A stretch of 64,000 nucleotides of DNA, from the NCBI GenBank assembly GCA_018881555.1, contig JACAXG010000025.1:1701446-1765445 (forward strand), written 5' to 3'. Both the position numbers and the translations under genes were made by a program. Below, piece after piece: positions 28,134-42,150 of the stretch. Within the stretch, counting starts at the first letter, position 1. The number at the start of each line of letters is the position of its first letter. The notes beneath the pieces were generated by a model. It did no database searches, was not told where the DNA came from, and worked only from the letters and a program-made list of their open reading frames with translations. This stretch comes from Amblyornis subalaris. Lineage: Eukaryota > Chordata > Aves > Passeriformes > Ptilonorhynchidae.

Positions 28134-31100
28134 GTTTGTCCATGGAATAGCTATGGCAGATACAATTACGTAATAAAAGCTATGAAGCTGTATGCCCCAT
28201 CTAGGTAGCTAGAAATCTAGATAAACTATTTGCCAGTATAAATTCAGCGTGTGGCAATTCCATAAATTAATATTAAAAACATTACAACTGTAAAACCTTG
28301 TAAAGATTTAGGACCAAGTCATGATTCTTAGTGATATTAATAGTTTCATCAGTTTATATTAAGCACAGAAGAGCAATACGGAATTAAGACATTCATTTTA
28401 ATATTTGCAGGATTACGGTCTTTGAAGAAGCTCTTGAAAATACAGCTAAAACTTAGCTGGTTGGGTAAGAGAATGCTGTTTTCAAAGAAGAGTTAATAAT
28501 TCCATAGATCATTGGACAAGATATTAAAGGATGTGCTTCACAGTCATCATTGTTTATTTCCCACTGAATTACACCATCTCACTGACTGCTCCTTTTCAGG
28601 GACACATAATATAGACTTCCTAGCATGTGCCCAATTTTGGTAAATTTCAGCCTAAAAACAAAAGGCTGTGATTGTGAAGAGCAGAAAAATTAAATGAAAA
28701 ATGAAGAGTTAAGACACTAATTACAGATTATTTTTTTAACATTTAATTTGGCAGTTCTCATTATCTTTCATTGTACAGTGTCTGAGGTCAATTAGGATTC
28801 GGTTGATCTTGGAGTCAGTTGACAATGCTGTTTATAATTAGATAGAGGAAAGGGAAAAGGTTGATGTTTTCTCTCTCTTCCTCATTAGGGCTGGCTGGCT
28901 GAGCCAATTTTATTGCTATCTTAAAGGCAGTTAAAAAGGTCATGTGACTGTTTCCTAAATGAATTGTTTTGCAAAATACTGTTGTCTTTGTAAGGATATT
29001 CCATCGTTAGGATGGATAAAAGGTTGTTGCTAAAATTTTGAAGTATGCAATTCATCACTCTGATAGACAAAGAAAAGCATGTGAATTATTTTACCTTTCA
29101 CACTGTAACACAGGAACTGCAAGGAATCAAATTTTAAACACCTGTGTGCAGTTTTGCAGAACCTGAACTAAAGGCATTACAGAATCAACTGCAAATATAG
29201 TCTCTAATTTTAATCTTTAACAGCTACTAAACAGAACTTTCTATGAAGTAATGCAATTGATATGAAGTGCCAGACCTTTAAAATATTGCTTGATGGTTAT
29301 TTAATAAAAATTCACAATAGCATCAAAGTATTGAATATACTGTATAACATTCTAAGAAAAATCAGGTAGCAGGTTGAATTGATGTATATTTTAACAGCCT
29401 TGAAACTAGTTTTTAAAACTGGTTGTGCATACTGCAATGATATAATGTAAGTAATCTTAATTCATTAATATCTTTGTAATTTTAAACATAATTCTTCTAT
29501 TAATATTGCAATACTTGTTTCATGTTTAGTGCAGCACTGACTCTACTAATATTAAATTAAAGGTGAAATGGATATTACTTTTCAGAACAGTTAGAACAAC
29601 AATTTAATAATATTTTTACTTTGGTAATACTTTTTTGATAATAAGTAATGCATATGCATTTATAGAATGGGTATTGTAACATGCCTTATAATAATACTAA
29701 TAGAAGATAAAACACAACAACACTCTAGTTCAGTAATTTGAAATGAATGTAAACTGACATTTGAGAGCTTTTGATAGAAAAAAAGAAAAAAAAAGTAAGA
29801 AAATGAAAGAAGAAACTGTAAATGAAACATGAGAGGGAAAGTCCCAACAGTTCTAATTAAAGATATTTCAGCGTTAGAACTGCAGCATCCACCCACATGT
29901 CATTCTTGCATGACATGTAACAGATCACCAGTTCTGTCTTCCTTGTACAAAATATTTTTTCCTATAATTGTTTATCAATAATAGCAAAAGTGAGAGGTTT
30001 TGCATAATCATAGTCATAAATTGTACAGAAAAGCAGCAATTATGGTAAATCTGCCTGTAACCAAAAAGTGGTTGTCAAAGTAACTTTCAAGAAATGCTGC
30101 CAGTATTAATCCAGTATTTTACTGTCTGCGTTGGTTTCCTTCATCAAGTAGGAGATAAAGGAGCAGCCTGGAGAAGGTGACTAGCTCATTGCATATGTAA
30201 AAAAAGTAAAATGCATGTTTCCTTTATTTCACTCAGAGGACAGAAGTGAAAACAAAAAGCCAAGCATATTCATGACAGTGGCAGATGGTGCCAACCTTGC
30301 ACAGCTATTTTCTTTGATTATTGGCTACTTATACTTTTAAAAATGAGAGACAAAGCCAGAAAGCTGTTGTTCTAGAAGAAGATAACGAAATCACACTGAC
30401 AAAGGTCATTGTCCTGAATATCATCCAGATTTGGTTTAGATTTCTATAGAATTTTCCTGGATTTCTCCTTTTACTTTGTATTTTCTCTAGAAAACCACCT
30501 AAACTGAATACAGATCTCATTATATTCACACAATATTAGGCAGAGTTTTTGATTAGGTGAAATAAATTTGCCTGTGGCATTTTAGAAAATATTTAATTAT
30601 TATGGTCTTTAAGAACTGCTTTTTTCTTTTCAAAGAATAGTATTAACTCATAGTAGTCAGGATCTTATTAGTTTAATCACTGTCAAACAGTAAGTGTGGA
30701 TTTTAAATTGTGAATATCCAGTTTTGAGAACAACATTTACTGTGCTGAACCATTTGAAACAGATTTGAAAACAATTAATGCTGAATTCAAAATGAAGGCA
30801 TTTTTCAAAGTGTCTAAGTAAACATCAGGGGGTTTTTGAGTACTTTTATTTATTTTCTGTCCTGCCCAGAAGATTCTGTATAGTATGGTCACAGTTAGAT
30901 GTATGTTTAATGAAAGCAAAAGCTACAGCCAAGTTAGAATGAAAGAGAAAGGAAAGTCTACCAAGGCCCCATTTATGATTATTGATTCTAGCACCCTTTC
31001 AAGCACGAAGGTCCAGTGGGGAAATGAACACCTTTTCCACCAAGTGAATGAATCATGCTGCTTTTACAAAGGATCTAGAGAACAAGTAGGAGAGTTAAGG

Positions 31101-32925
31101 GCCAAATGACGTTTTTCCTACCCGGGAATGTGACCAGTCAGGCTCCTCTTAAAGAAGAGATTTATTTTGCCAGGAGTGGTAGAAAAGTCAAGCAAACATG
31201 AATGGGTGCTGAGCTCGGAGGGAGCCCTCGCTAACAAAGAAAAAGGTATCGCTGTTGTTTCCAGAGCAGAAGGAACATTATATACAAATTAGGTCAGTCT
31301 AGTAATGAGGGCTGTAGAGATTTTTATTGCCATGTAGAGCCACTTGGATTTGTAATTCTTGTGTCTGGACCAGTGCTTTACTGCTAACCACATTATAAAC
31401 CTGTATGCTTATGCTGATGTGGCCGTGTTACAAAGGAGACTATTTGCAAAGAGAAACATCAAGTTACGGAACCTATAATCCTTTAATATTTATTTCAAAA
31501 AAGTACTTCAAAATTGGAAAAGTCTGTGAGATGTTTGTGTTTTAGTCTCAACCAGTTGCAGGTTTCAAACACATGAATGAAACAGGGTCTTGTAAGTGAT
31601 ATGGTTTCTTGATAAGTGATAAGCTTATACCATGCCATGCATTGTCTTCTAAAAAATAGCTCTATTGTAACAATTCCAGCTTTAATAATTCCAACTTGCC
31701 TCTTACTATAAAAAATTCAGCAATGAGATTTTAACATATAACAAAGATCCTTGTGCTACTCCCTTTCCTCAAAGTTTCTTTGAAGTAGCTCAAATAGATC
31801 CTCAGCATAGCAAAAAAAATGTAATCAGGAATTCGGTTTCATATTCTGGGAATGTGCTGTGCTCTAATTTAGTGTTGTGTCCCTTTTTCCTCAACTGTTA
31901 TTACTCTTAGTTATGGGCAGTGCGAATGTCTTAAAGTAGGAGCATATAGAGGATAATTTTTTTCAGCTTCCCCTTGCTTACCCAAGGCTATTGCAGCCTT
32001 GTCTTTGGGTGCTTGCTAGCGTTTGATGGCACAGCAGAGAGTATGGGAATGAATCCTCTTTTCTTTGCAGTCTTAGATGTATGGCTGAACATGCAGTAGT
32101 GCTGGTCCCTGGAGAATCAGAAAAGGTTAGCAGTACCTATTCACTGCAATTTTTTTGTTGTTGTTTAACATCACTATAGTCTATTTTAGACAATGCTATT
32201 GAAAACAAATGCATTAATTTTGAAAATTACTATCCTGCACTAAACAAATAGATGTACATGTGCAAAGGTACAGTACAGCAGAATTACCAGAAAACCTTGA
32301 CATCAAATCTGCCAGTCTTCCCATCCCAAACCTATACAACATATGTTTGACTGAGATGGGAAAGGCAAGATAGGTGACAGCCCAGACACACAGAAACACA
32401 AGTATACATTTTAAAAGTAAGTATACATGTAAGTCTTAACACTATCAGGAACCTGGTCCATTTTTCTGCAGTTTCTCTAAGTTAGTCTTTCCATTCCTGC
32501 TTGTTTTGGTTTATTTGCTTGTGCTATACATTTCTGGATTCTGTCTTTTCATATGTGATTGTACAAAGGCCAGCAAAGTGAGACGAAGGAAGCTTTTAAA
32601 ACATTTTTTATAGAGAGCGTTACGCCTGGATTATAACACATTCTTCCTAAGCAAAATGCTCAAATAGCTGTCCTTCAACTATTAAATTTAAAAGGGATCT
32701 AATATTCACTGAGCTACTTAAAATTGAAAATTTAAAATATCAGAGAGAAATAATAATTATTAAATTTTACTGAAGACTTCCAGAGAGTACATTCTGAAAT
32801 AGAAGGAATTACTTTTGAGTTCTGCTGATGAAAAAATATGTAGATTTAGGATCATTTGTATTGAAGAGGATGAGATAGAAAGCATGATGATCCACAATCC
32901 CTAAATAGGGAGGTAGTGAAAATAG

Positions 32926-32999
32926 ATATATTCACTGAATATGTACATATGCATCTGAATATATCTATTCTATATATAGAATATATTCAGTGAATATAT
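32926..32999. repeat. AT-rich nested palindrome (cruciform-capable)
   Basis: A perfect 17-base arm at 32926-32942 (ATATATTCACTGAATAT) is matched by its reverse complement at 32983-32999, with a 40-base spacer. Inside the spacer lies a perfect 18-bp palindrome, TATTCTATATATAGAATA, at 32966-32983. A further pair, CTGAATATAT at 32955 and ATATATTCAG at 32981, adds a third layer. AT-rich nested palindromes are known to extrude cruciforms and to be unstable. Confidence 0.85.
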
Positions 33000-35385
33000 T
33001 ATATATTCACTATCTAAAGTAATTGAAGAACAATTGCTTTATATTAGACAGCACATGATGAAGTACATTTGCTGGGCCTGCAATGACATTTTTGTGGCAC
33101 CCAAGTTCTTGCTAACTTGCATAAGTAAAAAAAAGAGCAAATTTTGACCCTGCATTTTCCATGACCTTTGGTAATGTCAGCTTTATGTTAATTACCAGTG
33201 TCTTTGCATAGCAAACGTATGCAGTCTATCTCCTTGAATCCCACTATTCATGAGTAGATAGTACTGGATTTTGGGTAAACAGTCCACAGTCCATAATACT
33301 GATAATGTCCATAATATTGCTGCTAAAATTAATAAGTTTCATCTGAAGAGCCATTTTTTCCTTTCGAACAATACAGTGGATCTAGGCAAAAAATAAAAAT
33401 TAACAGAAGCTTTTATGTGTTAAAACTAGAGCCAGTTGGCTGCCTTGGTTAGGGTGACCAAATGCCAGCAAACCCCAAATCTTCATTTGCTTTGAAGACC
33501 TCATGCTGAATGAGAAGCTGTTGTTGAGATAAAGATATTCTTTGCAAATATATTCATTTTCTTCTTTCTGGACTCGCAAGAGAACAGGAAATTTAAGCAA
33601 TGAATTATGCCTGTCCCTTTGAGATCAGGAAAGCTCAGAATGTGCATACTTTGGAGAACTGAAGTTGATCAAAATGAAGCATCGAAGCTGTGAAACTGTA
33701 GAGACATTTGACCCTATGAAATACTCACTTCACTGAAAAGTACATTGGATGCTTCCTACTGCAGAAAGTAATATGAAATTTCTTTATATTGAGCTCTCTG
33801 CTACTCAGGAGGTTGCTCTGCAAAGTGGTTGATGAGGCTGTCGCTTGTAGCCCTTGATGGATAGCTAATGTAAAACTCACGAAGCAAGTATTTCTCAACA
33901 TGCCCTCCGAGCCACTTTTGCTGAATATGGATGTTTAGAGGTTCAAATCTAGCCAGCACAGAAAGAGACTTCTTTATTATGCACAACTGTGTCCCTGGAT
34001 CTGAATAAAGGAATAAGAAGTGATTGTTCTTGGTAACTTGGTCTGTAAAAGTATCGCCAGAATTATATATTGTTGCCTGTACGTGTTAACTATAGTTATC
34101 TCTGTAAATAGAGCTGTACTTTTTCTGCAACAGGAATTTATTCTAATACTTTTATACTTTTCTTTCCTTAGCGGTATAATAACTACTGTGCCATATATAT
34201 AGAAATTACTCCCAAGAATGTAACAAGCAGGATTCACACATTTAAATGATTTTTTTTTTAAAGCTGAACTGTTTCCAAATTCTTCTATCCAAGCATCACT
34301 TAAGAAACTGTTTGTTCAGTTCAGTTTCATCTCTGCAGCTGCCAAACCACTTCAGTTCTGCCAGCTCTGCTCTCTGATTGCAAAATAAAGGGTGGTCACT
34401 TCACAGTGTATGCAAGAAATATTGTAATTTTGTGAAAATTATGACATGTAAAAAAATTCTTTCAATAGTAAATGGTTAGGCTATCCTGCTACTTGCCTAT
34501 TTAGCAAAAACCGAAAAGAATCTTTTACATTCACTTCCCCATACTTTCCTATAACATTAGTGAAGATAGTATACCGGGTTTGCATTTTCTAAGACTGAAC
34601 TTTGCTGCAGCTTACATTCAAAAATATTTTTGTAGTATAATAGCCTGTCAAAACAAATCTGTTTTCCTCTTTTTTTGTGTGTGCAGAAGGGTCCTTTTTG
34701 TCCATCTCTAAAGGTAACAATAGGACAATAGTAATTGCACGAAGTAGCAAAGCTTTTCTTCTTTTCTTTTCTGTTTTGTTTTTTTCCTCCTTAAAATCAG
34801 AGGATGTGTGAAAAAATGCATCAAATAGCCCCTTATTATACGAAAAATGTTGCTATATAAATGCATTAACTATTTTCATAGCTTATGTCTGAAGGTCGGA
34901 GTCTCCTGTGTCCGTACTATGAGCAGAAACACAAAGGCACAGAACACAGGAAACTGCAACCTGTTTTATTAAGAGAGAATGCAGATAATCACCTGACTGT
35001 AATACTTCGACACATACATTTTTAAAATTTTCAGAAAAGTAATCTCAATAGTTCACTAGTCTCTAAATAAAAGGTCCCCACTAGATGTAAATTAAAATAT
35101 ATAAATATATCATATTGCTTTTAATCTGAAATATAATTTCAAGCAAAACAGAGAGGAAAAAAACCAGTAAGCTGCTAACTGATAATTTGCTGAAGTTCCA
35201 AGCAGTTTTCTTCTCAGGAAAATAATTTGCCTTAGCTGAAGAAGAAATTAAAGTGTCCTTAGAAATAATGAAGAAATAAAATATTTAAGGGATTTGGGTT
35301 TTTTACAAGCTTTTTTTTCTCTTGATAATAAAAAAAATTTGAGTTTAAATTGTGCTGTGGGAAACTTATTAGAAATAACTATATA
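33000..35385. other. Unique noncoding DNA, no gene seen
   Basis: AT-rich sequence with overlapping short frames on both strands. No recognisable element. Confidence 0.55.
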
Positions 35386-35419
35386 TATATTTCAGAATAT
35401 ATATATATTCTGAAATATA
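35386..35419. repeat. 34-bp perfect palindrome
   Basis: The first 17 bases (TATATTTCAGAATATAT, 35386-35402) are followed at once by their exact reverse complement (35403-35419), with no spacer. It sits in an AT-rich setting. An open frame of 120 codons (35350-35712) runs through it but has no recognisable domain and is probably chance. Confidence 0.9.
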
Positions 35420-38400
35420 GGAGCAAAAAGGAAGGAACTTATTGTGATTATTTTTATTGGAACAAATGTAAAAATGAGAACTGTTACAGCATTCTGATTT
35501 TTCCTGTAGCTAGAATTTTATCTTATTCAGAGTATTGTTTCTACCAGATTAGGTTCTGTGTTTTTCCCATGCTGATCTGTATTTTGCTCAGTGGGAAAGC
35601 TCTGCTCAGAGTGACCCACTGTGGGGTGAGGAATTACTTTGAGGGCTGCCTTTTGTTCACCTTGCATTATCACTGTGAAGTGCTAAAACTAACTGTAAGG
35701 CAATACAAGTGATAACAGTAGTCTATTGCACCCACTTTCTACTTAATATGTATTGTAGTTTACATTAATTCTGAATTAGATCTAATATGAATAAAAATTA
35801 TAGAAATAGGTATTGCACCTTTTCACTAAGAATATTTTTGAGAGGTACAGGCAGTTTATTTTTCTTCATATTACCCTCATAACTAGTGCTTGATATAATT
35901 ACGGATACTGAGAATCAGAAGAAATTCTAGCATGCCTCTTACATAGGATATTATGTAAACATTAGCATTTGTTTGTCAAATAGTATTTTCGCATATACTT
36001 GTGCAGACCCACTGAACTGAATATATGCACAGAGATACATCCTCTAGCAAATTGTTAACCCAGAGAAATATATCCTTTGCATCACAGCTTCATGCCAATC
36101 GCCACTTCAGTAAACACTGCCACATCACGATGACTGTTCTCCAGGAATTAGCAATGAGTTTGTTTATAATCAAGTTTATCAATATTTATAAAGTACTGTA
36201 CTTAAGGGGATAATATATTGATAAAATACAGTTCTAAAATGCATTACATTTCCACATTATATTTAATGGCTAAAAATACATGTAGTGGGTGTGGAGTAAT
36301 AGGGGCCATACCCCGCCCCCACAAACAGTTTCTTTATCACCCCATCTGCTACCCCAAATGCTAACTCTCAGGAACACCACTGCTTTGCAGCATGTTTTAT
36401 TATTCAAGCTTTAGTGGGAGGAGAGCTGCAGAAAGAAAGTGTTAACTGTAGAGAAAGGGAGGGTCAAACCAAGACCCAGAATAAGCTATATTGCTCCACT
36501 AATGCCAGGACAGTGGCACAAACTTCCGCTGGACCTGAACCGGCTACTAAGTACCATTAGATTAGATTAAAACCTGCTAGAAAAAAAGGAACAGTGAGAA
36601 GGAGGTCTAAACACATTTGTCAAAGAATTAATAAAGAGGCTAAAGGTATTTACGTAGGCAGGGAACATATGGAAGAGGAACAAGGCAGACTTTGAGAAGA
36701 AATTATTTAGCTCCATTAAAAAAAAAACAGAACAAAGATAAGGCTAGGAAAAAAAATAGAAAGTTTACACTGTTTTCGTACTGCCTTTCTATTTTTCCAA
36801 AAGGAAGCAGGAGGTTGGGGCCTGATCAGACAGAAGTCAAGCAAAGATTCCTTTTGATTTGGATCGGGTACTTTGGAAAGAAAGAAATGCTGCTAAATAA
36901 ATATCAAATACTGATGAGTGTTAATGGGGGTTTAAGAGACAAAGCGTCCAGTTTGAAGCACTTATTGGCGATGTCTACACTATCACCACTTGCCAAAAAC
37001 ATTTCCATCATTGTGCAATGGTTGAGATTTATAGCTGACTTCCAGCGTTTTAATCTAACCCAGCTCAGAGCAGGTGAGGAGCTGGCTGAATGCAGCTCAT
37101 TGAGATGATTTGGGGGATGACAAGATTGTTCATAAATATGAGTTAAATTCAATAAGCAATTTCATTTGAAAAAAAATCATTTAGGGAAAACACAAAGGAA
37201 AGGGAGAGAATTGAGTGGGGTTTTTTAATATAGTCAAAAATTTTAAAATGGATTTTTGATCTTGATGGTTTCCCTTAAAAATTGGTCTATGTTTAATTTA
37301 AAAAAAAAATTAAAATGAAAGAATCCTGAAAGGGAGCAAAATGTTTTGCTTTAGGACAATTGAAATAGTTTAGGACAACACAAAATTAATGAAGTCTCTG
37401 GTTCATCTGTCAATCTGCAAATTCCATTATTTATACAGTTCTCAACTAGGTAATACACTTACAACCAAAATGGCTAGCCAGTATTCTGTGTTTCATTGGC
37501 ACATATCTCTTAGAATGTGAAGCTGACCGCATGAATCATACTTTTTTTAAAAAAAAACCCCGTTAATTTACAATGATTACATAAAGATCTTTCTTGAATT
37601 TAGTCAGAACAAACAAGATAGTTTTCATATTCCCAGTTGCAAGCCAGACAGTGCTCTCTAAACAGACACTCTGTTTTTCGGTGGCTGATTTGCCATGGTA
37701 AGTTTTGCAATGTAATTATTGGTAATTATTTGCAATGGTGAGCTTATTTATTTTGTTGGGGGAGGTTTGTTTGTTTGTTTTGTTGTTGTTGTTGTTGTTT
37801 TTTTGTGTAGTTGGTTGGTTGGTTTTGGTGCTTTTTTTCTTCGTTGCTTTCTCCTGTTTTTAGGTGTTAGATAGGTGTTTATGTTTATAGACTAGACTGA
37901 CCTTTGTGCTAAAATGTAGAGCGTACACCAATATATCCAAAGGTCTGCAGGTTCACCAAAAGGAAGCTAGTTCCTGACCTTACAGTAATTATTCATCAAT
38001 TTGGGATGGTAAGGAATGAAAGCATCCTACCAGAAGACGTATTTTCTTGTATGTAGCTCTCTGCTCCTGTACAGGCTCTGAAGAGTCGGAGAGTCACTCT
38101 CAGATGATGAAGAGTCAAGGTAATGGTCTATTTCTACTGCACTCAAACAGAACTCAAGTAAAATAGGCAATCTACATGTAGAAAAAAACACAGGTCAGTA
38201 TTAGAAAATATGAAAAGTTGTGTCTTGATGTTTCAACTGAATAGTGTCCTGTTAATTTATATATGCCTCAGAGCCTCTTAAGTTTTCTGGCACTGGGTAA
38301 TCAAATCCTAGTATAATCAAGTCAGTTGTCAAATTTCCAAGCCAAAAGATTCCATGCAGTATACTCAGCACTGATCCTTTATGAGGTACTATAAAAAGCC

Positions 38401-41400
38401 AAATTCTGTTTTATCTGTGTGGCCTTTCCTCAAGAAAATTTATGCTCTCTTGCTGGTTGAAATGTGTTAGCTGACACTCTTCTTCACCAGAAAAGGCTTG
38501 GACTGAGTCATGATCAAGGATGGGATATCTTATATTGGAATGGCTGCAGTAGTTCCCTACCCACACTGCAGGAACAGTTCAGACTCTGATGTAACAGCTA
38601 CAGAATTGCAAATAAGAGCTTGGCATTTGTGTAATAAACTTTAGCAGTTCAACTACTGCTTTGCGAGAAGCGGAGCCAGCTCTGTAGTCAGGGTAGGAAT
38701 CTCTAAGAGAAGCAAGAAAAAGAGGGGTGCGAAACACTGAAACTGCCTCAACTTAAACCATCCCCACTTGTGAATCAGATCCCTATGGTGTCTTGACTGT
38801 TGTGATGTGTATCCAGCAGGACACTTTGGAATGAAAGATAGTGCAATATGAGATATATTCTATTATTGCTTGGATGAATTGGAGGTGATAGAAACAACTA
38901 TTTAACTTCATACAGTGATATTGCACATGGCTAGTCTGAGATTCAAAGTCTAATGGAAAATAAGTTTGGCACTATAGGGAAAGAGTTCTCGTTGTTAGAA
39001 AATTAAGGAAAATAGTAGCATGTTGTCTCAGAGAACAGTGGTACGGTTTTACGGAAAAAGGAATTAACACTACGGGACACAGTCAGTTTTAAATATGGCA
39101 CAAATACAGTTTTTCAAAATGTCAGAATCATGTGGCAAAGACCTGAACAATGGCAGACAATGACTAGAAAGAAGAAAAGCCTCCCTGATTACCTGGAATA
39201 CTTAAGCATAACATTCCCGGCTCAGTAGGGAAGGACTGAGACTCAACAAATTGTCTGCTGTCTAATTGTCTCTTGGCTCAGCTTGGAAAATGCAAATAGA
39301 ACTAGACTGCAAAAACTGGTTCAAGAAGCCCTAACAGGATATCAAGCATTAAGCAGTATACAGCAGATGGTAAAAGATTTTTAAAAAGCAGTCTTCTTTA
39401 AGTTCACAATAGTCTAGGGAGTTAGAAAATGGCAGGTGGAGCAGGAACTATAACAGGTTATGAATTGTCAATAATTTCCTTTTCAGTGGCAATGAAACTG
39501 CTCTTGAAATCACCAAAAGGTTATAGAGGTACACTGTAATTGGATGACAAATACCTCAAGTGACAACTGACGCAAAGATGTAACGACTACAAGAACTACA
39601 GAGTAAGAATGTAATATTCTGAATTAATATTTACAAGCTAATTCATAATTATTTCTGATTGGTCCCAAAAATCTTGGACCTAGATGCATTTAAAGAATGC
39701 ACGAAAGAAATACAGTGTATAAATCAAGAGAATTAAGCAGGTAAATACTTAGGAACATATTCAGTAGCAGAGCATTACTGAGACCACCAGTGTCCTTCAT
39801 TACTGTATAAAGGACAAAAATCTATGCCCCAAGATACTTGAAGTTTACAATGAAAATAGATGCTACAGCATAGAAATAAACGGTGTGTGCGATAGGAGGG
39901 TACTTTTGAAAAATGCATAGTGACGCAGAGGGCATGATGTGTACACAAACAATTCTGTATTTTTACCTGCACTGGATGAATATTTTATTTACCAGCTACC
40001 TCTGCGGACTTCTTCATTCTCCAGTAGAATACTAAGAAAAGTATAGGCGTGAATCTCACTAGCATGCTAGTTGTAAAAATAAACAATTCCTGACAGCAAA
40101 TAATAACTGTTAAAATATTGTCTGTCCCCTTATCCTCTCTCTGTGGTAGGCGACAATCTACGTCCCCCATGCTCCAAGTCAGGTATCCTGTCTTTGGTAG
40201 AATGGACGTACTGACAGTAGAACTTGAAAGAAAGAAAGAGAAATGACTGTTGTCAAGCTGATAAAAAGTGGATGGAGGATGTTGTACAGTTTCAAGGAAA
40301 TGGAAAAGAAAATTAGAATGCAATTATCTAAGGTAGTCTGCATTTAGATAGCCTGAAACAGTGGTACCAAAGACAGATGTGAATTTTCCCTTTCATCTTA
40401 ATGGAACACTCACTGCAAAACATGATTATGACCACTTTAATACTAGTAGTGTTAACTGTTCCATTCCTGAATCATGTACCAGATACAATGCATTACAGCA
40501 CTACTTCGTTACTGTTGAATTTATTTGATACGTGCTAATGTTTCATCCCTCTGAAATGATTACTTAGAAAAATACTGCTGGAGCCCACAGAATCTCCAAA
40601 AACAGAAAGGCACAAGGAACAGCCTCAGAGTCAAACAAAAAATTGCTGCTTTCAGATATCATTCTTATACTTTTAAATAGCTCATTGATCTCTGATATCT
40701 GCTTATCATGACATTGTTTTTCCTACAACAGAAGTCCCATAGCTTCAGACTTCCCTTCCCCGCTCTGAACTTCTTATAAGGAATTGTTTAAATATTGATG
40801 TGAAAGCGAACCAGTTAAAAAGCAATTTAGACTTAAAAAAAAAGTCAAGCAAAACTGGACTGCTGGTAAGGAAGAATTTCACTCAACTGTAGGCTAGAGA
40901 AACAAGAGGTCTTCTGAAGAGACCACAGCCACAGAAAGCTGAGACTCTCAGTGGGCTGTTAGATTTCCAGAATGGATATGTCTGTAACAAAGAGCTACGT
41001 AGGAATAAACAAAAAAAAAGTTCTCCCATTTCCTAAAATTATAACAGCAATGTGTTAAAACCATTAGACTTTTCATGCCTAGTTAACTCACGTACAGAAG
41101 ACAGACAGCTTATTCTTTCTCTTTATTTTACAGTGAGCTGTTTGCCTTTCTCTCTTAGCAGGTGGCAGAGTCCAAAGATACAGGTGGTTTTTCAACTTTC
41201 ATTAAAAATAACTGGTAATTAGTGCAAAATTCTTGTAAGTCAGGTCAAAAGTATTGCAGCAACCTCAACATGGCACATAAAAGGGAAAAGCACTAGTTAT
41301 TTGGAGCATTGGAAGAAAGCCTACTTGTGTTTTCTTATTGATAACTTAATTCACAGAGAAAGAGATGTTTCTCTTTAGAGCAAAGTCTCTCCTGCCCAAA

Positions 41401-42130
41401 GGACTTGGCAGGGAATAGGTGACAGGCCATGCTAGCAAAGAGAAAATTTTAGGCGTCTCCTTTTTAAGTCAGTAGTTTTCTGCCCTTTCTAAAAAATGGT
41501 GATGTCCTTAGGGACCACTTGGTGGTCTTGCTCAAAGACCACTTTCATATATGACTCTATATACATGTATTTGTGTATTTATACACACACATGGAAGTAC
41601 AAGCAAATGTGTATTTGTTAGAGATGCCTTGACTCCCCAAAAATTGCAGAAGAAAACCAAGGTGCTTGAATTTAGTGGGTGGAAAGTGGCTTAGAAATAG
41701 GACAGTTTACCAAATTATGGTGGTCCCATCCCACAGAATGTTGTCCTTTCTTTGCAAGCTGTATAAATTCAGCCTTCAGCTACATTTCCAACTTCGATTC
41801 CTTGTCACATTTCTCGTTTCTGTCTCTCTGCTCAGCCAATGACAGCAGTGCCAATCCTCCAGTTGTTAAATCTATCTGAAAGCTTCCCCCCTCCTACTTT
41901 ATAGCACCCTCAAAGTGATTTTTGCAGTCTCTCCTCCAGAAAGAGTGAATTTGAACACAAAGACAGAATATTTGAGCCAACGAAAGAAGTAAAAAGAGAA
42001 TCCTTGAAGTCTTTTCTTTAACTCCTGTTATCCTATGCGCATTACAGGAAGGAGAATGTCCCTTTAAATACTTTGGGAGCCCTCTAGTGATTCCTCCTGT
42101 CTTTCACTGAAGAAATGATGAGGTCCTCCC
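35420..42130. other. Unique noncoding DNA, one GC-richer patch
   Basis: No gene recognised. A patch at about 36285-36560 is richer in GC than its surroundings (including a CCCCGCCCCC run) and begins with TGTAGTGGGTGTGGAG. It might be an old insertion but matches no family I know. A 138-codon plus frame at 36692-37108 has no known motif and needs two A-rich low-complexity runs to stay open. Confidence 0.5.
37763..37829. repeat. (GTTT)n/(GTT)n/(TTGG)n compound simple repeat
   Basis: Successive blocks of GTTT, then GTT, then a T run, then TTGG units. An evolving low-complexity tract, strand-biased in G and T. Confidence 0.8.
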
Positions 42131-42150
42131 CCCTACCGGTACGGGTAGGG
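42131..42150. repeat. GC-rich 7-bp hairpin
   Basis: CCCTACC at 42131-42137 pairs exactly with GGTAGGG at 42144-42150 across a six-base loop GGTACG. It is unusual in this AT-rich stretch. No associated RNA gene or terminator function can be argued in this genome type. Confidence 0.75.

Larger units (their letters stand above)
22967..32925. other. Unique noncoding DNA with candidate conserved elements
   Basis: Very AT-rich, with no coding sequence or recognised transposon. Stretches at about 23420-23740 and 28700-28990 have the look of vertebrate conserved noncoding elements: complex sequence, many TAAT cores, AACAAAG and GATAA words, and no simple repeats. That is a visual impression only; no alignment was possible. 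Confidence 0.5.

Noticed and set aside
36692..37108. 138-codon plus-strand open frame
   Set aside because: Lysine-rich low-complexity start caused by A runs, with no motif and no splice or promoter context.
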